A stretch of 64,000 nucleotides of DNA. Source: an uncultured Roseicyclus sp. (lineage in GTDB: Bacteria; Pseudomonadota; Alphaproteobacteria; Rhodobacterales; Rhodobacteraceae). The notes beneath the pieces are model-generated. The model worked only from the letters and a program-made list of their open reading frames with translations. It was not told the DNA's origin and searched no databases. The first letter of the stretch is position 1. Every line of letters begins with the position of its first letter. Below, in pieces: positions 28,145 to 36,122 of the stretch. The stretch lies in assembly GCA_947491935.1 (NCBI GenBank), contig CANLLF010000002.1, positions 806,001 to 870,000 on the forward strand, given 5' to 3'. A program made the translations under genes and the position numbers.

Positions 28145-29053
28145 TCATTTGCTCGGATCACCCGACGCCCAGGCGACACCATCGCCCCGGTCCATGGTTG
28201 CCATCTGCGCCATGTCAGCGTCGTCGATCGAGAAGGAGAAGAGGTCGAGGTTCTGACGCATCCGCTCCGGGTTCAGGCTTTTGGGCAGGACGGCATAGCC
28301 ATTCTGGACACCCCACCGCAGCAGCAGTTGCGCCTCTGAAACGCCGTACTTCTCGGCCATGCCCCTGAAGGCTGTGCCGTCTGCTTTCATCTCGTCGGTC
28401 TTGGCGCTGTCCTGACCGGGCTCTGTCCGCCACGTCGAAAGTGGAACAAGGCTGCTATAGGCGATCGGCGCGATGTCATGCTTGGCCATGTGGGCCAGCA
28501 GGCCCGGTTTCTGGGACCATGGATGCAATTCGATCTGGTTGGCATCGGGCATGGGCAACCCGGCCGCGGCGATTTCATCAAGGTGGCTTTCGTTGAAATT
28601 ACTCACGCCCACTGATCGGGCTTTGCCGCTGGCTTGCAAATCCAAGAGCGCGCGCCATTGCTCAAGACGCCTATCGCCACCGTAGGGGGCGTGGATCAGG
28701 TAAAGGTCGACGTAGTCCAAGCCCAGACGCGACAGGCTTGCATCGCATTCCTCGATTGTTTGTGCCCCGGTTTTGGGCGCATCGCCCCACGCGGGGTTGC
28801 CCGGCCACAACTTGGCCGTGACGAACAGATCAGCGCGGGTCAGCCCTTCGGCGTCCAACCCCTGTCTGATCCCGGCACCGACGGTTTCTTCGTTGCGATA
28901 GCCGGACGCCGTATCGATGTGCCGATACCCCGCAGCAATCGCAGACCGGATCGCGGCTTCGGCATCGTCATTCGAGATCAAATAGGTGCCAAACCCCACG
29001 GCGGGGATGGCGGTTTCGGTATTCAGGGCGAAGGTGGTTTGCGATCCTGACAT
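28145..29053 (-). CDS. Aldo/keto reductase
   Basis: A 302-residue NAD(P)H-dependent aldo/keto reductase of the 2,5-diketo-D-gluconate reductase-like group. The catalytic tetrad is complete: D47, Y52 ('DTASGYRNEE'), K81 ('TAKLW') and H121 ('LIHAPYGG'). Coenzyme-binding segments include 'GVSNFNESHLDEI' and 'PKSLNPERMRQNLDLFSF'. It is divergent from an AraC regulator, a common arrangement in which carbonyl stress induces the reductase. Confidence 0.95.
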   Translation of the reverse strand: MSGSQTTFALNTETAIPAVGFGTYLISNDDAEAAIRSAIAAGYRHIDTASGYRNEETVGAGIRQGLDAEGLTRADLFVTAKLWPGNPAWGDAPKTGAQTIEECDASLSRLGLDYVDLYLIHAPYGGDRRLEQWRALLDLQASGKARSVGVSNFNESHLDEIAAAGLPMPDANQIELHPWSQKPGLLAHMAKHDIAPIAYSSLVPLSTWRTEPGQDSAKTDEMKADGTAFRGMAEKYGVSEAQLLLRWGVQNGYAVLPKSLNPERMRQNLDLFSFSIDDADMAQMATMDRGDGVAWASGDPSK

Positions 29054-29212
29054 AAGATGCTCCGTTCAGATGCGTGGTTGATCCGAAACTATGAGCGCGG
29101 CGACGATGCGTCCTGCCAGATCCTCTAGCAGTTTTATCAATTCCTCCAAATGTCGGTGGTAATGCGTGATTTTCGGGCGTCGGTTTGGTAGGGGTCGTGA
29201 AGGAGTTCCCCG

Positions 29213-30085
29213 ATGTCACTGGCACGACTAAGACACCTTTCAGCCGAGCTTTATGGCCGGGAAATGGAAGTTTCTGGCAGAATCCTACCGGCTGCGCATA
29301 TCTTCGAGCGCACGGAAACCACTGTGTTCGAAGCGATCGTCTATAACCCTGTCATTTGCCTGATCCTACAAGGGCGGAAAGAAATGAGTGTCGGGCGGCG
29401 GTTTATCGAGCTTGACGAGGGCGATGTTCTCCTGGTCAGTCATGATTTGCCAGTGGCCTCCAGGATTACCCAGGCCAGTGCGGAGCGTCCCTATCGTGCG
29501 CTCATAGTCTCATTGGATCTGAGCATTCTGCGGGGCTTGTACGAACAGGTGGGCGACGCGATGCCGGGCAAGGATCATGCGACGTCTTTGTCTGCGGCGA
29601 AAGCCGACCCTGCATGGACCGAGCCGATGGTGCGCTATCTGGAGCTGATGGATGCGCCGATGGATGCGCAGGTCCTCGGCCCGATGATCTTGAAGGAAAT
29701 CCACTATCGCCTTCTCCTGTCGCCGATCGGAGGTATGTTGAGAAACCTGCTGTCGGTGGATAGCCATGCCAGCCGTATTTCCAAATCCATTCAGCAGATC
29801 AGGGCCAGATTTCGGGAACCTTTGGTCGTTGGCGAACTGGCGCAGGTCGCCGGAATGAGTCAATCATCGTTTCACGAGCACTTTAAGTCCGTGACGGGCA
29901 CAACGCCACTTCAGTACCAAAAGGATTTGCGGATGATTGAGGCGCGCGCCCTCTTGGAACGTGGCGTCCCTTCCGTATCCTTTGCAGGGTTCGAAGTTGG
30001 CTACGAGAGCGCGACGCAGTTCAGTCGCGACTATTCCCGCAAATTCGGGTGTTCGCCCAAACATCATTTTGCACGAGCGTCCTAG
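29213..30085 (+). CDS. AraC-family regulator with AraC_N domain
   Basis: A 290-residue regulator. The N-terminal half is a cupin-like AraC N-terminal domain ('FEAIVYNPVICLILQGRKEM', 'LDEGDVLLVSHDLPV'). The C-terminal ~100 residues hold the two HTH motifs ('LAQVAGMSQSSFHEHFKSVT', 'AGFEVGYESATQFSRDYSRK'). It faces the aldo/keto reductase across a 159-base gap and probably controls it. Confidence 0.93.
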   Translation: MSLARLRHLSAELYGREMEVSGRILPAAHIFERTETTVFEAIVYNPVICLILQGRKEMSVGRRFIELDEGDVLLVSHDLPVASRITQASAERPYRALIVSLDLSILRGLYEQVGDAMPGKDHATSLSAAKADPAWTEPMVRYLELMDAPMDAQVLGPMILKEIHYRLLLSPIGGMLRNLLSVDSHASRISKSIQQIRARFREPLVVGELAQVAGMSQSSFHEHFKSVTGTTPLQYQKDLRMIEARALLERGVPSVSFAGFEVGYESATQFSRDYSRKFGCSPKHHFARAS

Positions 30086-30227
30086 GCTAGGCAGCGTAGT
30101 TGCCAAATCGGACGTCCATTTTTTCGTTCGATGGCGGCATTGTCGGCACTCTATGAATTCGAGTGTGCTACCTCTTTGTACTGGCGACCAATGTCGGCAA
30201 TGCGGGTAAGCGGTTATCAAACCAAGC

Positions 30228-31579
30228 GTGAACGCGGTTGCCGCCTGGCTCGCTCTGACAGAAGAGTCGACTAGGCTGGAGGTTCCGCGCCGCAAACCGC
30301 AACTGATGGTCACCGCAGGTTTGCTGGGCGCGATGCCGGTTCATGTTCGGGCGGATGTGCTGCGGGCCTATGTTGAAAGGTACGGGCAAGATGGCTGGTG
30401 CCGGGCCGGCATCGGCCATGGAAAAATGCGTCAGATCGCGCACCCTGAATTGGGGCCTGTCGTGCAGGAGCTGTGGGATCGGGCGTATCGAGGGTATGAA
30501 GCGCGGGAGGTTTTGCTTGAATTGATCTGGTTAACCCCTTTGCCAGATTGTGCGGATCTTGCACTGGCAGCGCTTCAAGATACGGCACTCGATATCGGGC
30601 ATTTGACCGACGCGGCGCGCGGCGTTTTGGCAGTTGGTAATACTGACGCAAAGGAGATGCTGAAGAACATGGGCCTTGCCCATGAATTGCCGCAGCCGAT
30701 CATTCGCTACATTCTGCCCGAACTTTTTTCCAACGTTCTGAGCAACGACGAATTTCTCGCCCTGATCGACAGCCTCAAGAGGTTCCCGGGACTGTCCACG
30801 GCCTGGGATACGCGATCTATTGTGCAGTCAAGTCAGTGGAGCAGGATGCCGGTACTCTTCGAGATCGGCTGGTCGCCGCGATCTGGGATCGGCGTAGAGA
30901 GGGTACTCACATATACGAGGCCCATTCATCATCTAGTCACTATGTCGAAGGCTTGTTTGAGCTTTGCCTGTCCACAATTCCGCCGGAAGGTCGCGCGGAC
31001 CCGGCATGGGGATGGGCGCTTGCGATTGCGACCCACTTTGGGGAACGGCGCGGCAGCATCATAGCTCGCCAGGAGGTCAAAGCGCTTGATGTAGCTCTTG
31101 AGGCCCGAAGCGACCGACGCAAAGCATATTTTTGGGCCTACATCCAGCTAGGCGACCGCTTGGAGGGCCGAGAGACGGATTGGGAACGCTTTATCCGAGG
31201 TACTTCCGAAACCCGCCGAGGCGCGAGCATCGTAGATTGTGATCAAGGTTGGCTGCTCAACTCCTTGCGGGATGGGCCGGAAACCGGCATTGCCTATCAT
31301 GCGTTACTGTACTTCTTCGATGTTCGATCCGACCAGGCACTTGCAAACGATATTCGAAACCGCATTGCCGATCGACCGGATCTTCTGGAGCACCTAGATG
31401 CGATAGCACAGCCGACCCATCCGGCCGTGCTATCGCTCCCATCTGCATCCTCTCAAGGGCTACGACGAGCCAAATCCCCTCGCTTCGCAAAACAACACAC
31501 TCTGTCTCAAAGGCTTTGGTGGGGTACAGGTGGCTGCGTCGAAGCGCTGCGCTGCGGCTTCCCTGAGCCGGGCGCCTGA
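30228..31579 (+). pseudogene. C-terminal part of a large unknown protein, truncated and frameshifted
   Basis: The first frame (to about 30805) encodes helical repeats: 'WLALTEESTRLEVPRRKPQL', 'PVHVRADVLRAYVERYGQDG', 'LIWLTPLPDCADLALAAL'. The second frame picks up near 'GYAIYCAVKSVEQDAGTLRD' and continues 'VAAIWDRRREGTHIYE' to about 31400. One lost base near 30802-30812 explains the switch. The start is immediately after the 18-base repeat (30190-30207) and has no N-terminal domain, so the 5' part is missing. The alpha-helical repeat style recalls C-terminal regions of large NTPase-type proteins, but no family is certain. Confidence 0.6.
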
Positions 31580-31977
31580 TGATCGCGAAGGATCTGCACT
31601 GGCCAGACGCGGGAGTGCGGGGTTAAGCTGCGTTCAGTATGTTTGCTTCGGATTGCCGTCAAAGCGCAAAGAAGGATCACGAGGAGAGCCAGGCAGTGTC
31701 GACGGGCATCGCAGCGATGCCGTTGTCCCGGCATCCACGCACAAAACGAACCGGTCAGGAGCCTTTGTGCCAATGTACCTATGCGCAGTAGAAACACGTC
31801 TTCGCGTCCAAGATGCTGGTAAGGCGTGCGGATCTAAGTAGGGCTGCCGCCACCGTTGTTCTGGCGGCTTCTCTGTCCGACGATACGACAGATGTGTGTT
31901 TTGGCAATCTGCCCGCCCTTTCGTGCTTTTCGCGTTGTCATCGATGGAGAACCAAAATCTCAATACTACGCCGTCTC
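31580..31977. other. Gene-free stretch before the membrane AraC regulator
   Basis: No gene is supported. The regulator's frame is open upstream to 31813, but that part is Cys/Arg-rich and not membrane- or signal-like, so the gap is treated as the regulator's 5' region. GGAGAA at 31946-31951 lies about 27 bases before the chosen ATG. Confidence 0.4.
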
Positions 31978-33729
31978 ATGATTGTGCTTGTCTTGGTGGT
32001 GTTTGGGTTCGGGTTTGCACCGGCTGTCGCTGCTGACCCTGATGAGGGGCTGCTTGCGTGTCGCACTGCTGCTGCCGCAGGCGACGTGATCCACAACACG
32101 CTCGAGAACCTGCCGGGCGGGCAGTTGCGTCCTTTGATGGTCGAGCATTATGCCGACCTGTCAGGATCGATGACGAGCGACGAGATCGAAGCACAATCAT
32201 TTGTCCACACGCCTTGCGCCGGGCGTTATCCGATCGAGCGCCCACGTGGTGCGTTGTGGTTGCGGTTTTCGGTCAGCAATCCGAACGACCATCAGGTCGA
32301 ATGGATGGTGGCCTTCATGGAGACCATGTTTGACGAGATGGCGCTTTATGAGCAAACCGAAGCGGGTTTGGTGTTGCGCGCACAGAATGGTCGGACCCTG
32401 CCGGTCGCTCAGCAGTCAATTGTTAGCGTAAGGACAGCATTGCCCGTGATTCTGGCGCCCGGTGAGAGCAGAGATCTGTACGTCCGGGTGGCAGGCACAT
32501 TTACCCGACACGTGACGCCGGTTCTTGTATCGGCGCCGATGTTTGACCGGTGGTCAATGTCGTTCGAAACTGTGTTGATTGTCTTGCTTGGGCTCATGGC
32601 GCTGCTGGCCGCGCTCAGCCTGATCCTGTTTCGCAACGTGACGGCCCACTTCTACAAGTACTACACGCTCTACCTGGTCTCGGCGTTTCTTTTCATTTTC
32701 ATCGTGTACGGCTGGATGCACCGGCTGTTCGACGTTCAGCTCCCTGTCACAATAGTGGTTCCCATGATCCAACTTGTGACTGGGATAAGCATCATTGCGA
32801 ATATCCAGTATTGTCGGGTGTTGTTGGCAGGTGGGAAAAGGCCGCCGGGGCAGAAACTTGGTTTCCTTGTTCTTACAGGTGTCGCTGTCATCCTCTGCAT
32901 CGTTGCCGTCATTCGACCTTGGCAACTCTCCGTACCCAACAACCTGATGTTGTTCGTGAGCCCCGTAATCTTGCTGGCCTTCGCCGGCAGACGCCTGAGG
33001 AGCGGGCTGCCTCAGGTGCTCCCATTGTGCGGATCTTTGATCTGTTTGATTGTTGGTCTGGCGATCTCCAACTACTTCTTCCTGTCCCCACCCCACATCG
33101 CCGTGTCGTCATCTGTTACGGAAGTGATGCTCTGGCGTGCGGGAACGTTCAGCTATGCGCTCGCGATCATTGGCGAAGCGATATTCATGATGTTGGCCAT
33201 TTCGACGATGCTCCGCGGCATCCGCAGCCGGAGCCAATCTGCATTCGACGAAATAGAGGCCCTTCGCCGCTCGTTGGCGGCAACACAGCGAAAAAGTGCA
33301 AAGACCGTGGAGATCGCCGAGGCCCGGGCCCGATTTGTCGAAGATGCGTTGGAGGCGAGCGCCCGAGAGCAAGTGTTACATCTTGAAGATCGGTTGGAGG
33401 AGCAGGCTCGAAAGATCATAACCAAAAATGTCGGGACGGAGGGGTTCGGCGCTCAAGCGCTGGCGTCGGAAATGGGTGTCAGCGAACGCACGCTAAGTCG
33501 ACGGATGAAAGACGCCCTCGACACGACGCCCGCGAGCTTCATTCGACAAACACGCCTCGATCTTGCACGCGACCTTATCCTGCTTCGGCATTACAGCAGC
33601 GTTGCAGAAGTGGCGCATGCCACAGGGTTCTCCAGCGTTAGCCACTTCGCCAAACTGTACAGCGCCAAATATCAGGAAACGCCGCGCACGACCTTGAAGT
33701 CGACCAAACGAACCCAAGCCGCATCCTGA
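31978..33729 (+). CDS. Membrane sensor-AraC regulator (7TMR-DISM type)
   Basis: About 583 residues from ATG 31978. Order: signal peptide (1-19, 'FAPAVAA'); periplasmic domain of about 160 residues resembling 7TMR-DISM extracellular type 2 ('RGALWLRFSVSNPNDHQVEW', 'LAPGESRDLYVRV'); seven helices (about 195-410, from 'FETVLIVLLGLMALLAALSL'); a coiled coil (about 420-480); and a C-terminal AraC HTH ('LASEMGVSERTLSRRMKDAL', 'VAHATGFSSVSHFAKLYSAK'). It is a one-component regulator that senses something in the periplasm. It is immediately upstream of the borosin-like cluster, with a GACA direct repeat 120-168 bases past its stop. Control of that cluster is inferred. Confidence 0.85.
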   Translation: MIVLVLVVFGFGFAPAVAADPDEGLLACRTAAAAGDVIHNTLENLPGGQLRPLMVEHYADLSGSMTSDEIEAQSFVHTPCAGRYPIERPRGALWLRFSVSNPNDHQVEWMVAFMETMFDEMALYEQTEAGLVLRAQNGRTLPVAQQSIVSVRTALPVILAPGESRDLYVRVAGTFTRHVTPVLVSAPMFDRWSMSFETVLIVLLGLMALLAALSLILFRNVTAHFYKYYTLYLVSAFLFIFIVYGWMHRLFDVQLPVTIVVPMIQLVTGISIIANIQYCRVLLAGGKRPPGQKLGFLVLTGVAVILCIVAVIRPWQLSVPNNLMLFVSPVILLAFAGRRLRSGLPQVLPLCGSLICLIVGLAISNYFFLSPPHIAVSSSVTEVMLWRAGTFSYALAIIGEAIFMMLAISTMLRGIRSRSQSAFDEIEALRRSLAATQRKSAKTVEIAEARARFVEDALEASAREQVLHLEDRLEEQARKIITKNVGTEGFGAQALASEMGVSERTLSRRMKDALDTTPASFIRQTRLDLARDLILLRHYSSVAEVAHATGFSSVSHFAKLYSAKYQETPRTTLKSTKRTQAAS

Positions 33730-33848
33730 TCGTTTAGGAACGCACCATGCGCCAAAGCCAGGGCGATCCCGAACGTGCGACTCGCACGATCGCAGTTGGA
33801 CAAGACCCTTGATGTTGGCCTTTTGGCCCGCCCATCGTGGGGCAGGCG

Positions 33849-33897
33849 TTTGTCCAAAAGTAGCTAATTCCGGACAAATTTGACCGAATTTCAGACA
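33849..33897 (+). promoter_or_regulatory. GACA-repeat operator candidate, site 1
   Basis: TTTGTCC (33849-33855) and GGACAAA (33872-33878) are inverted; GACA at 33873 and 33894 are direct repeats 21 bases apart (two helical turns), spaced as AraC-family half-sites often are. The block ATTCCGGACAAATTTG...TTTCAGACA recurs at 39984-40014 and 60671-60701. It lies between the membrane AraC gene and the first precursor gene. Confidence 0.6.
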
Positions 33898-34039
33898 ATC
33901 AAACTCCGGCCTGTTCCCCGATTTCAAATGATCTGTCTTTGGTTGACGTAGGGTCATCCGACACAGTCCAGACCCACCCGAACAGATGGCCCCATGGGCC
34001 TGTCGCGTTCGGTCCGTCTTAACCTTGAGAGGGAGACCG

Positions 34040-34084
34040 ATGATGGTTCGTGAAATTCAGTTGAAACAGGGAGATATCCAATGA
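34040..34084 (+). CDS. Micro-ORF coupled to the first precursor gene
   Basis: A 14-codon frame reading MMVREIQLKQGDIQ, preceded by GAGAGGGAG. Its TGA stop overlaps the ATG of the first precursor (ATGA). It is too short for family assignment. It may be a translation-coupling leader, or chance. The precursor has its own AGGGAGA, which lies inside this ORF. Confidence 0.3.
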   Translation: MMVREIQLKQGDIQ

Positions 34085-34395
34085 TTGACGTTCTGAACGA
34101 CTTGGCGACAAATCTTGCGTCTGTCCGCGCGTTTCGGGCAAGTCCCGAAGCTTACCTGGACAGGTTCGTTGATCTGACATCCGAAGAACGGCAGCTCATG
34201 CTGGACGGAGACTCGGGAAAAGTCAGTGGGTACCTTTCTGGCAAGGCGAACACAGAGACCACCATCGTTGTGATCATCCTTGCGGCGCCAGAGGCATCCA
34301 GAAACGGCGACGTTGATGCGCGCGAATTTCACGAAGCGCGCCATGTCGATTTTTGGAACCATGTGGACCAGCGCAGCGACGTTCTCGCCGCCTAG
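34081..34395 (+). CDS. Borosin-like precursor peptide A (putative)
   Basis: 104 residues. The N-terminal ~50 residues are helical with 'FRASPEAYLDRFVDLTSEER' and 'LMLDGDSGKV', the same layout as the borosin-binding domain of split borosin precursors (F..xPE..L..F.LT.EE...ML.GD). Then comes a Val/Ile-rich stretch (60-69, TTIVVIILAA) ending in APE, the candidate methylated core. An acidic tail contains HVDFWNHV (88-95). AGGGAGA lies 7 bases before the ATG. The next gene is a paralogue and the methyltransferase is three genes downstream. The LigA-like N-terminal pattern is an alternative description; the context favours a RiPP precursor. Confidence 0.7.
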   Translation: MIDVLNDLATNLASVRAFRASPEAYLDRFVDLTSEERQLMLDGDSGKVSGYLSGKANTETTIVVIILAAPEASRNGDVDAREFHEARHVDFWNHVDQRSDVLAA

Positions 34396-34428
34396 ATCCG
34401 ATCTTGTACAACAATTCAGGAGGGCAAA

Positions 34429-34779
34429 ATGCTCAAATTCCTTAACCTAATCAGCAATGACCACGAGTCTCTGATGGCGTTCCAGAGCGACCCGGAAGGG
34501 TTTCTGAAGCGGTTTGATGAGATCTCACCTGAGGAGCGCAAACTCCTTCTGTCGCGTGACTCGATGGCCGTTGAATGGCACCTGAGAAACGCGTTGCAGA
34601 ATGGTGACGCTGACACGACGATTCATGCGGCGACGACAGTGTCGGTTGTTGCGGTCATCCTCATCTTGGCGCCCGAGTTCGACGCGCTGGACGAAGAGGG
34701 TGCAAGCGAATTGCAACTGCAACAGCACAACGATTTCTGGTCACATGTCACCGAGCGTGGCGCGGCATACGCCTGCTAA
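34429..34779 (+). CDS. Borosin-like precursor peptide B (putative)
   Basis: 116 residues, a paralogue of the upstream protein. N-terminal domain: 'MAFQSDPEGFLKRFDEISPEER', split as QSDPEGFLKRF plus ISPEERKLLL. Then a longer hydrophobic stretch (69-80, TTVSVVAVILIL) ending in APE, an acidic tail, NDFWSHV (101-107) and a C-terminal Cys (116). The shared hydrophobic-APE and DFW(N/S)HV elements with precursor A suggest constrained core and follower regions. AGGAGGG stands 7 bases before the ATG. The stop overlaps the strong AAGGAGG of the next gene. Confidence 0.7.
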   Translation: MLKFLNLISNDHESLMAFQSDPEGFLKRFDEISPEERKLLLSRDSMAVEWHLRNALQNGDADTTIHAATTVSVVAVILILAPEFDALDEEGASELQLQQHNDFWSHVTERGAAYAC

Positions 34780-34792
34780 GGAGGAAAGTCAG

Positions 34793-35194
34793 ATGAAATT
34801 CAAACTTATCACAGCAGCGGCCGTCGCCATCGTGATGGCGTTCCCTGCGGTTGCCCAGGAAACCGGCGTCGAAGCAGAGATGCAGATGATCGCGGACGGG
34901 GTCAACGGCCTCCACGCGCAGGCCGAAGCGGGAAATGCCAGAGCGGCGTTCTACCTCTCGTCCCTGTATCATGTCGGAATGTTCGTCTCGCCGGATCGCC
35001 AGCTTGCGATGGAGTATCTGAACACCGCAGCCGAAGCAGGTGATCCCGAAGGGCAATACTATCTTGGCCTTCACTTCCTCAACGGCGTCGAAGTCGATCG
35101 TGACATCGAACGCGGTACCGAGTTGATCTCGGCGGCGGCAGAGGCCGGGCATACGGCGGCCAACATTGCCATGGATACCTACCTGACTGAGTAA
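34793..35194 (+). CDS. Exported Sel1-repeat protein
   Basis: 133 residues. A Sec signal peptide (1-21, 'FPAVAQ') is followed by two or three Sel1-like repeats (about 46-82 and 83-120: 'AEAGNARAAFYLSSLYHVG', 'AEAGDPEGQYYLGLHFLNG', 'AAEAGHTAANIAMD'). Sel1 repeats form alpha-solenoids that bind proteins. It sits between the precursor genes and the methyltransferase, with AAGGAGG 8 bases before its ATG. A periplasmic partner for the peptide product or the regulator's sensor domain is possible but inferred only from position. Confidence 0.82.
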   Translation: MKFKLITAAAVAIVMAFPAVAQETGVEAEMQMIADGVNGLHAQAEAGNARAAFYLSSLYHVGMFVSPDRQLAMEYLNTAAEAGDPEGQYYLGLHFLNGVEVDRDIERGTELISAAAEAGHTAANIAMDTYLTE

Positions 35195-35199
35195 CACCG

Positions 35200-35220
35200 T
35201 CAAACAGTCCTGCTGTTTGA
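35200..35220 (+). terminator. Hairpin after the Sel1 gene (attenuator candidate)
   Basis: TCAAACAG-TCCTG-CTGTTTGA is a perfect 8-base stem with a 5-base loop, 6 bases past the sel1-like stop. The following bases (TCTTCCTTTG) are T-rich but not a full T-tract, so it may slow or partly stop transcription, or protect the 3' end of the precursor message. That would make precursor exceed methyltransferase. Confidence 0.5.
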
Positions 35221-35228
35221 TCTTCCTT

Positions 35229-35282
35229 TGAGGCACGCGCCCGAAGCAATCTCGCAAGGGTTGTGAACACCTGCGTGCCTCA
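35229..35282 (+). repeat. 10-base inverted repeat before the methyltransferase gene
   Basis: TGAGGCACGC (35229-35238) and GCGTGCCTCA (35273-35282) are perfectly complementary, with a 34-base loop, ending about 33 bases before the methyltransferase ATG. With the hairpin just upstream, the whole 121-base gap is structured. Confidence 0.5.
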
Positions 35283-35315
35283 TCCTCTCTCAAAGAACAA
35301 TTTGGAGTGCATCCG

Positions 35316-36122
35316 ATGGGAACCTTAACCGTAGTGGGCACTGGAATTATGTTTCCATCCCAGATGACCTTTCAGGCAGCCGACGCAATTCGGGCTGCGG
35401 ATGTGACGCTATTCAACGTGGGCAATCACGCTCTTGCGGTCGACTGGATCAACGACAACGCCAAGCTGGCGGTTGATCTCTATGATTACTACGACCACGG
35501 AAAAAGCCGCCAGCACACATACGGACAGATGGTGGACGCCATCCTCGATGAGTTGAGAGCGGGGAAGAACGTCGTCGCCGCCTTCTATGGCCATCCGGGT
35601 GTATTTGTGGGCCCGGGGTTCGATGCGATCAAACAAGCCCGCAAAGAGGATTTTGAAGCCTACATGTTGCCGGGTGTGTCTGCCGTGGACTGCATGTTTG
35701 CAGATTTGGAATTCGATCCTGCGCCTTATGGCTGCACGATGGTTGAAGCCTCGGATTACGTTCTGATGGAACGCAATTACGATAGCCGGATGCCGCTGAT
35801 TGTCTGGCAGGCTGGTGTCGTTGGCGACATCTCGTTCAATGCCAAAGGCTATGCCACGTCCGAAAGCGAAGACATGCTGAAGCGACGCTTGCTGCGTGAC
35901 TATCCCGAAGATCATCCGATTATCACCTATGTCGCAGCGACCTTGCCGGGCATGCAATCGAAGACACGCAACGCAACGATCGGCACCCTTGAAGATCTCC
36001 GCTTGAATGCCTCCAGCACATGCCTGGTTCCGCCAATTCACGTCGGGGCATTTGATGCCGAACTTGGCGAGGAATTCCTGAGGCAGATGCGGTCTTCCGT
36101 TCAGTCGGAAAACGCAGCCTAG
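35316..36122 (+). CDS. Split-borosin-type peptide alpha-N-methyltransferase (putative)
   Basis: 268 residues with the tetrapyrrole-methylase fold, SAM-dependent. VVGTG (6-10), 'AGKNVVAAFYGHPGVF' (82-97) and 'LPGVSAVDC' (118-126) mark the SAM site. Unlike cobalamin or sirohaem methylases, it has the borosin pattern Y56, Y59, R65, Y69 followed by QM. This has the same spacing as the catalytic Tyr/Arg set I recall for fungal OphMA, and 'TYGQMVDAILDELRAGK' closely resembles SonM of Shewanella. It should methylate backbone amides of the upstream precursors. Start 35316 has TGGAG 8 bases upstream; a GTG at 35307 is less likely. No precursor is fused, hence the 'split' type. Confidence 0.85.
   Translation: MGTLTVVGTGIMFPSQMTFQAADAIRAADVTLFNVGNHALAVDWINDNAKLAVDLYDYYDHGKSRQHTYGQMVDAILDELRAGKNVVAAFYGHPGVFVGPGFDAIKQARKEDFEAYMLPGVSAVDCMFADLEFDPAPYGCTMVEASDYVLMERNYDSRMPLIVWQAGVVGDISFNAKGYATSESEDMLKRRLLRDYPEDHPIITYVAATLPGMQSKTRNATIGTLEDLRLNASSTCLVPPIHVGAFDAELGEEFLRQMRSSVQSENAA

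Noticed and set aside
34081-34779. Reading the two small proteins as LigA-like dioxygenase subunits
   Set aside because: The N-terminal pattern is similar, but no LigB partner is present, the Val/Ile-rich stretch is not part of LigA, and a borosin-type methyltransferase is next door.
35316-36122. Calling the methylase a cobalamin or sirohaem biosynthesis enzyme
   Set aside because: No cob/cys genes are nearby, and the Tyr/Arg spacing and TYGQM segment match borosin enzymes instead.
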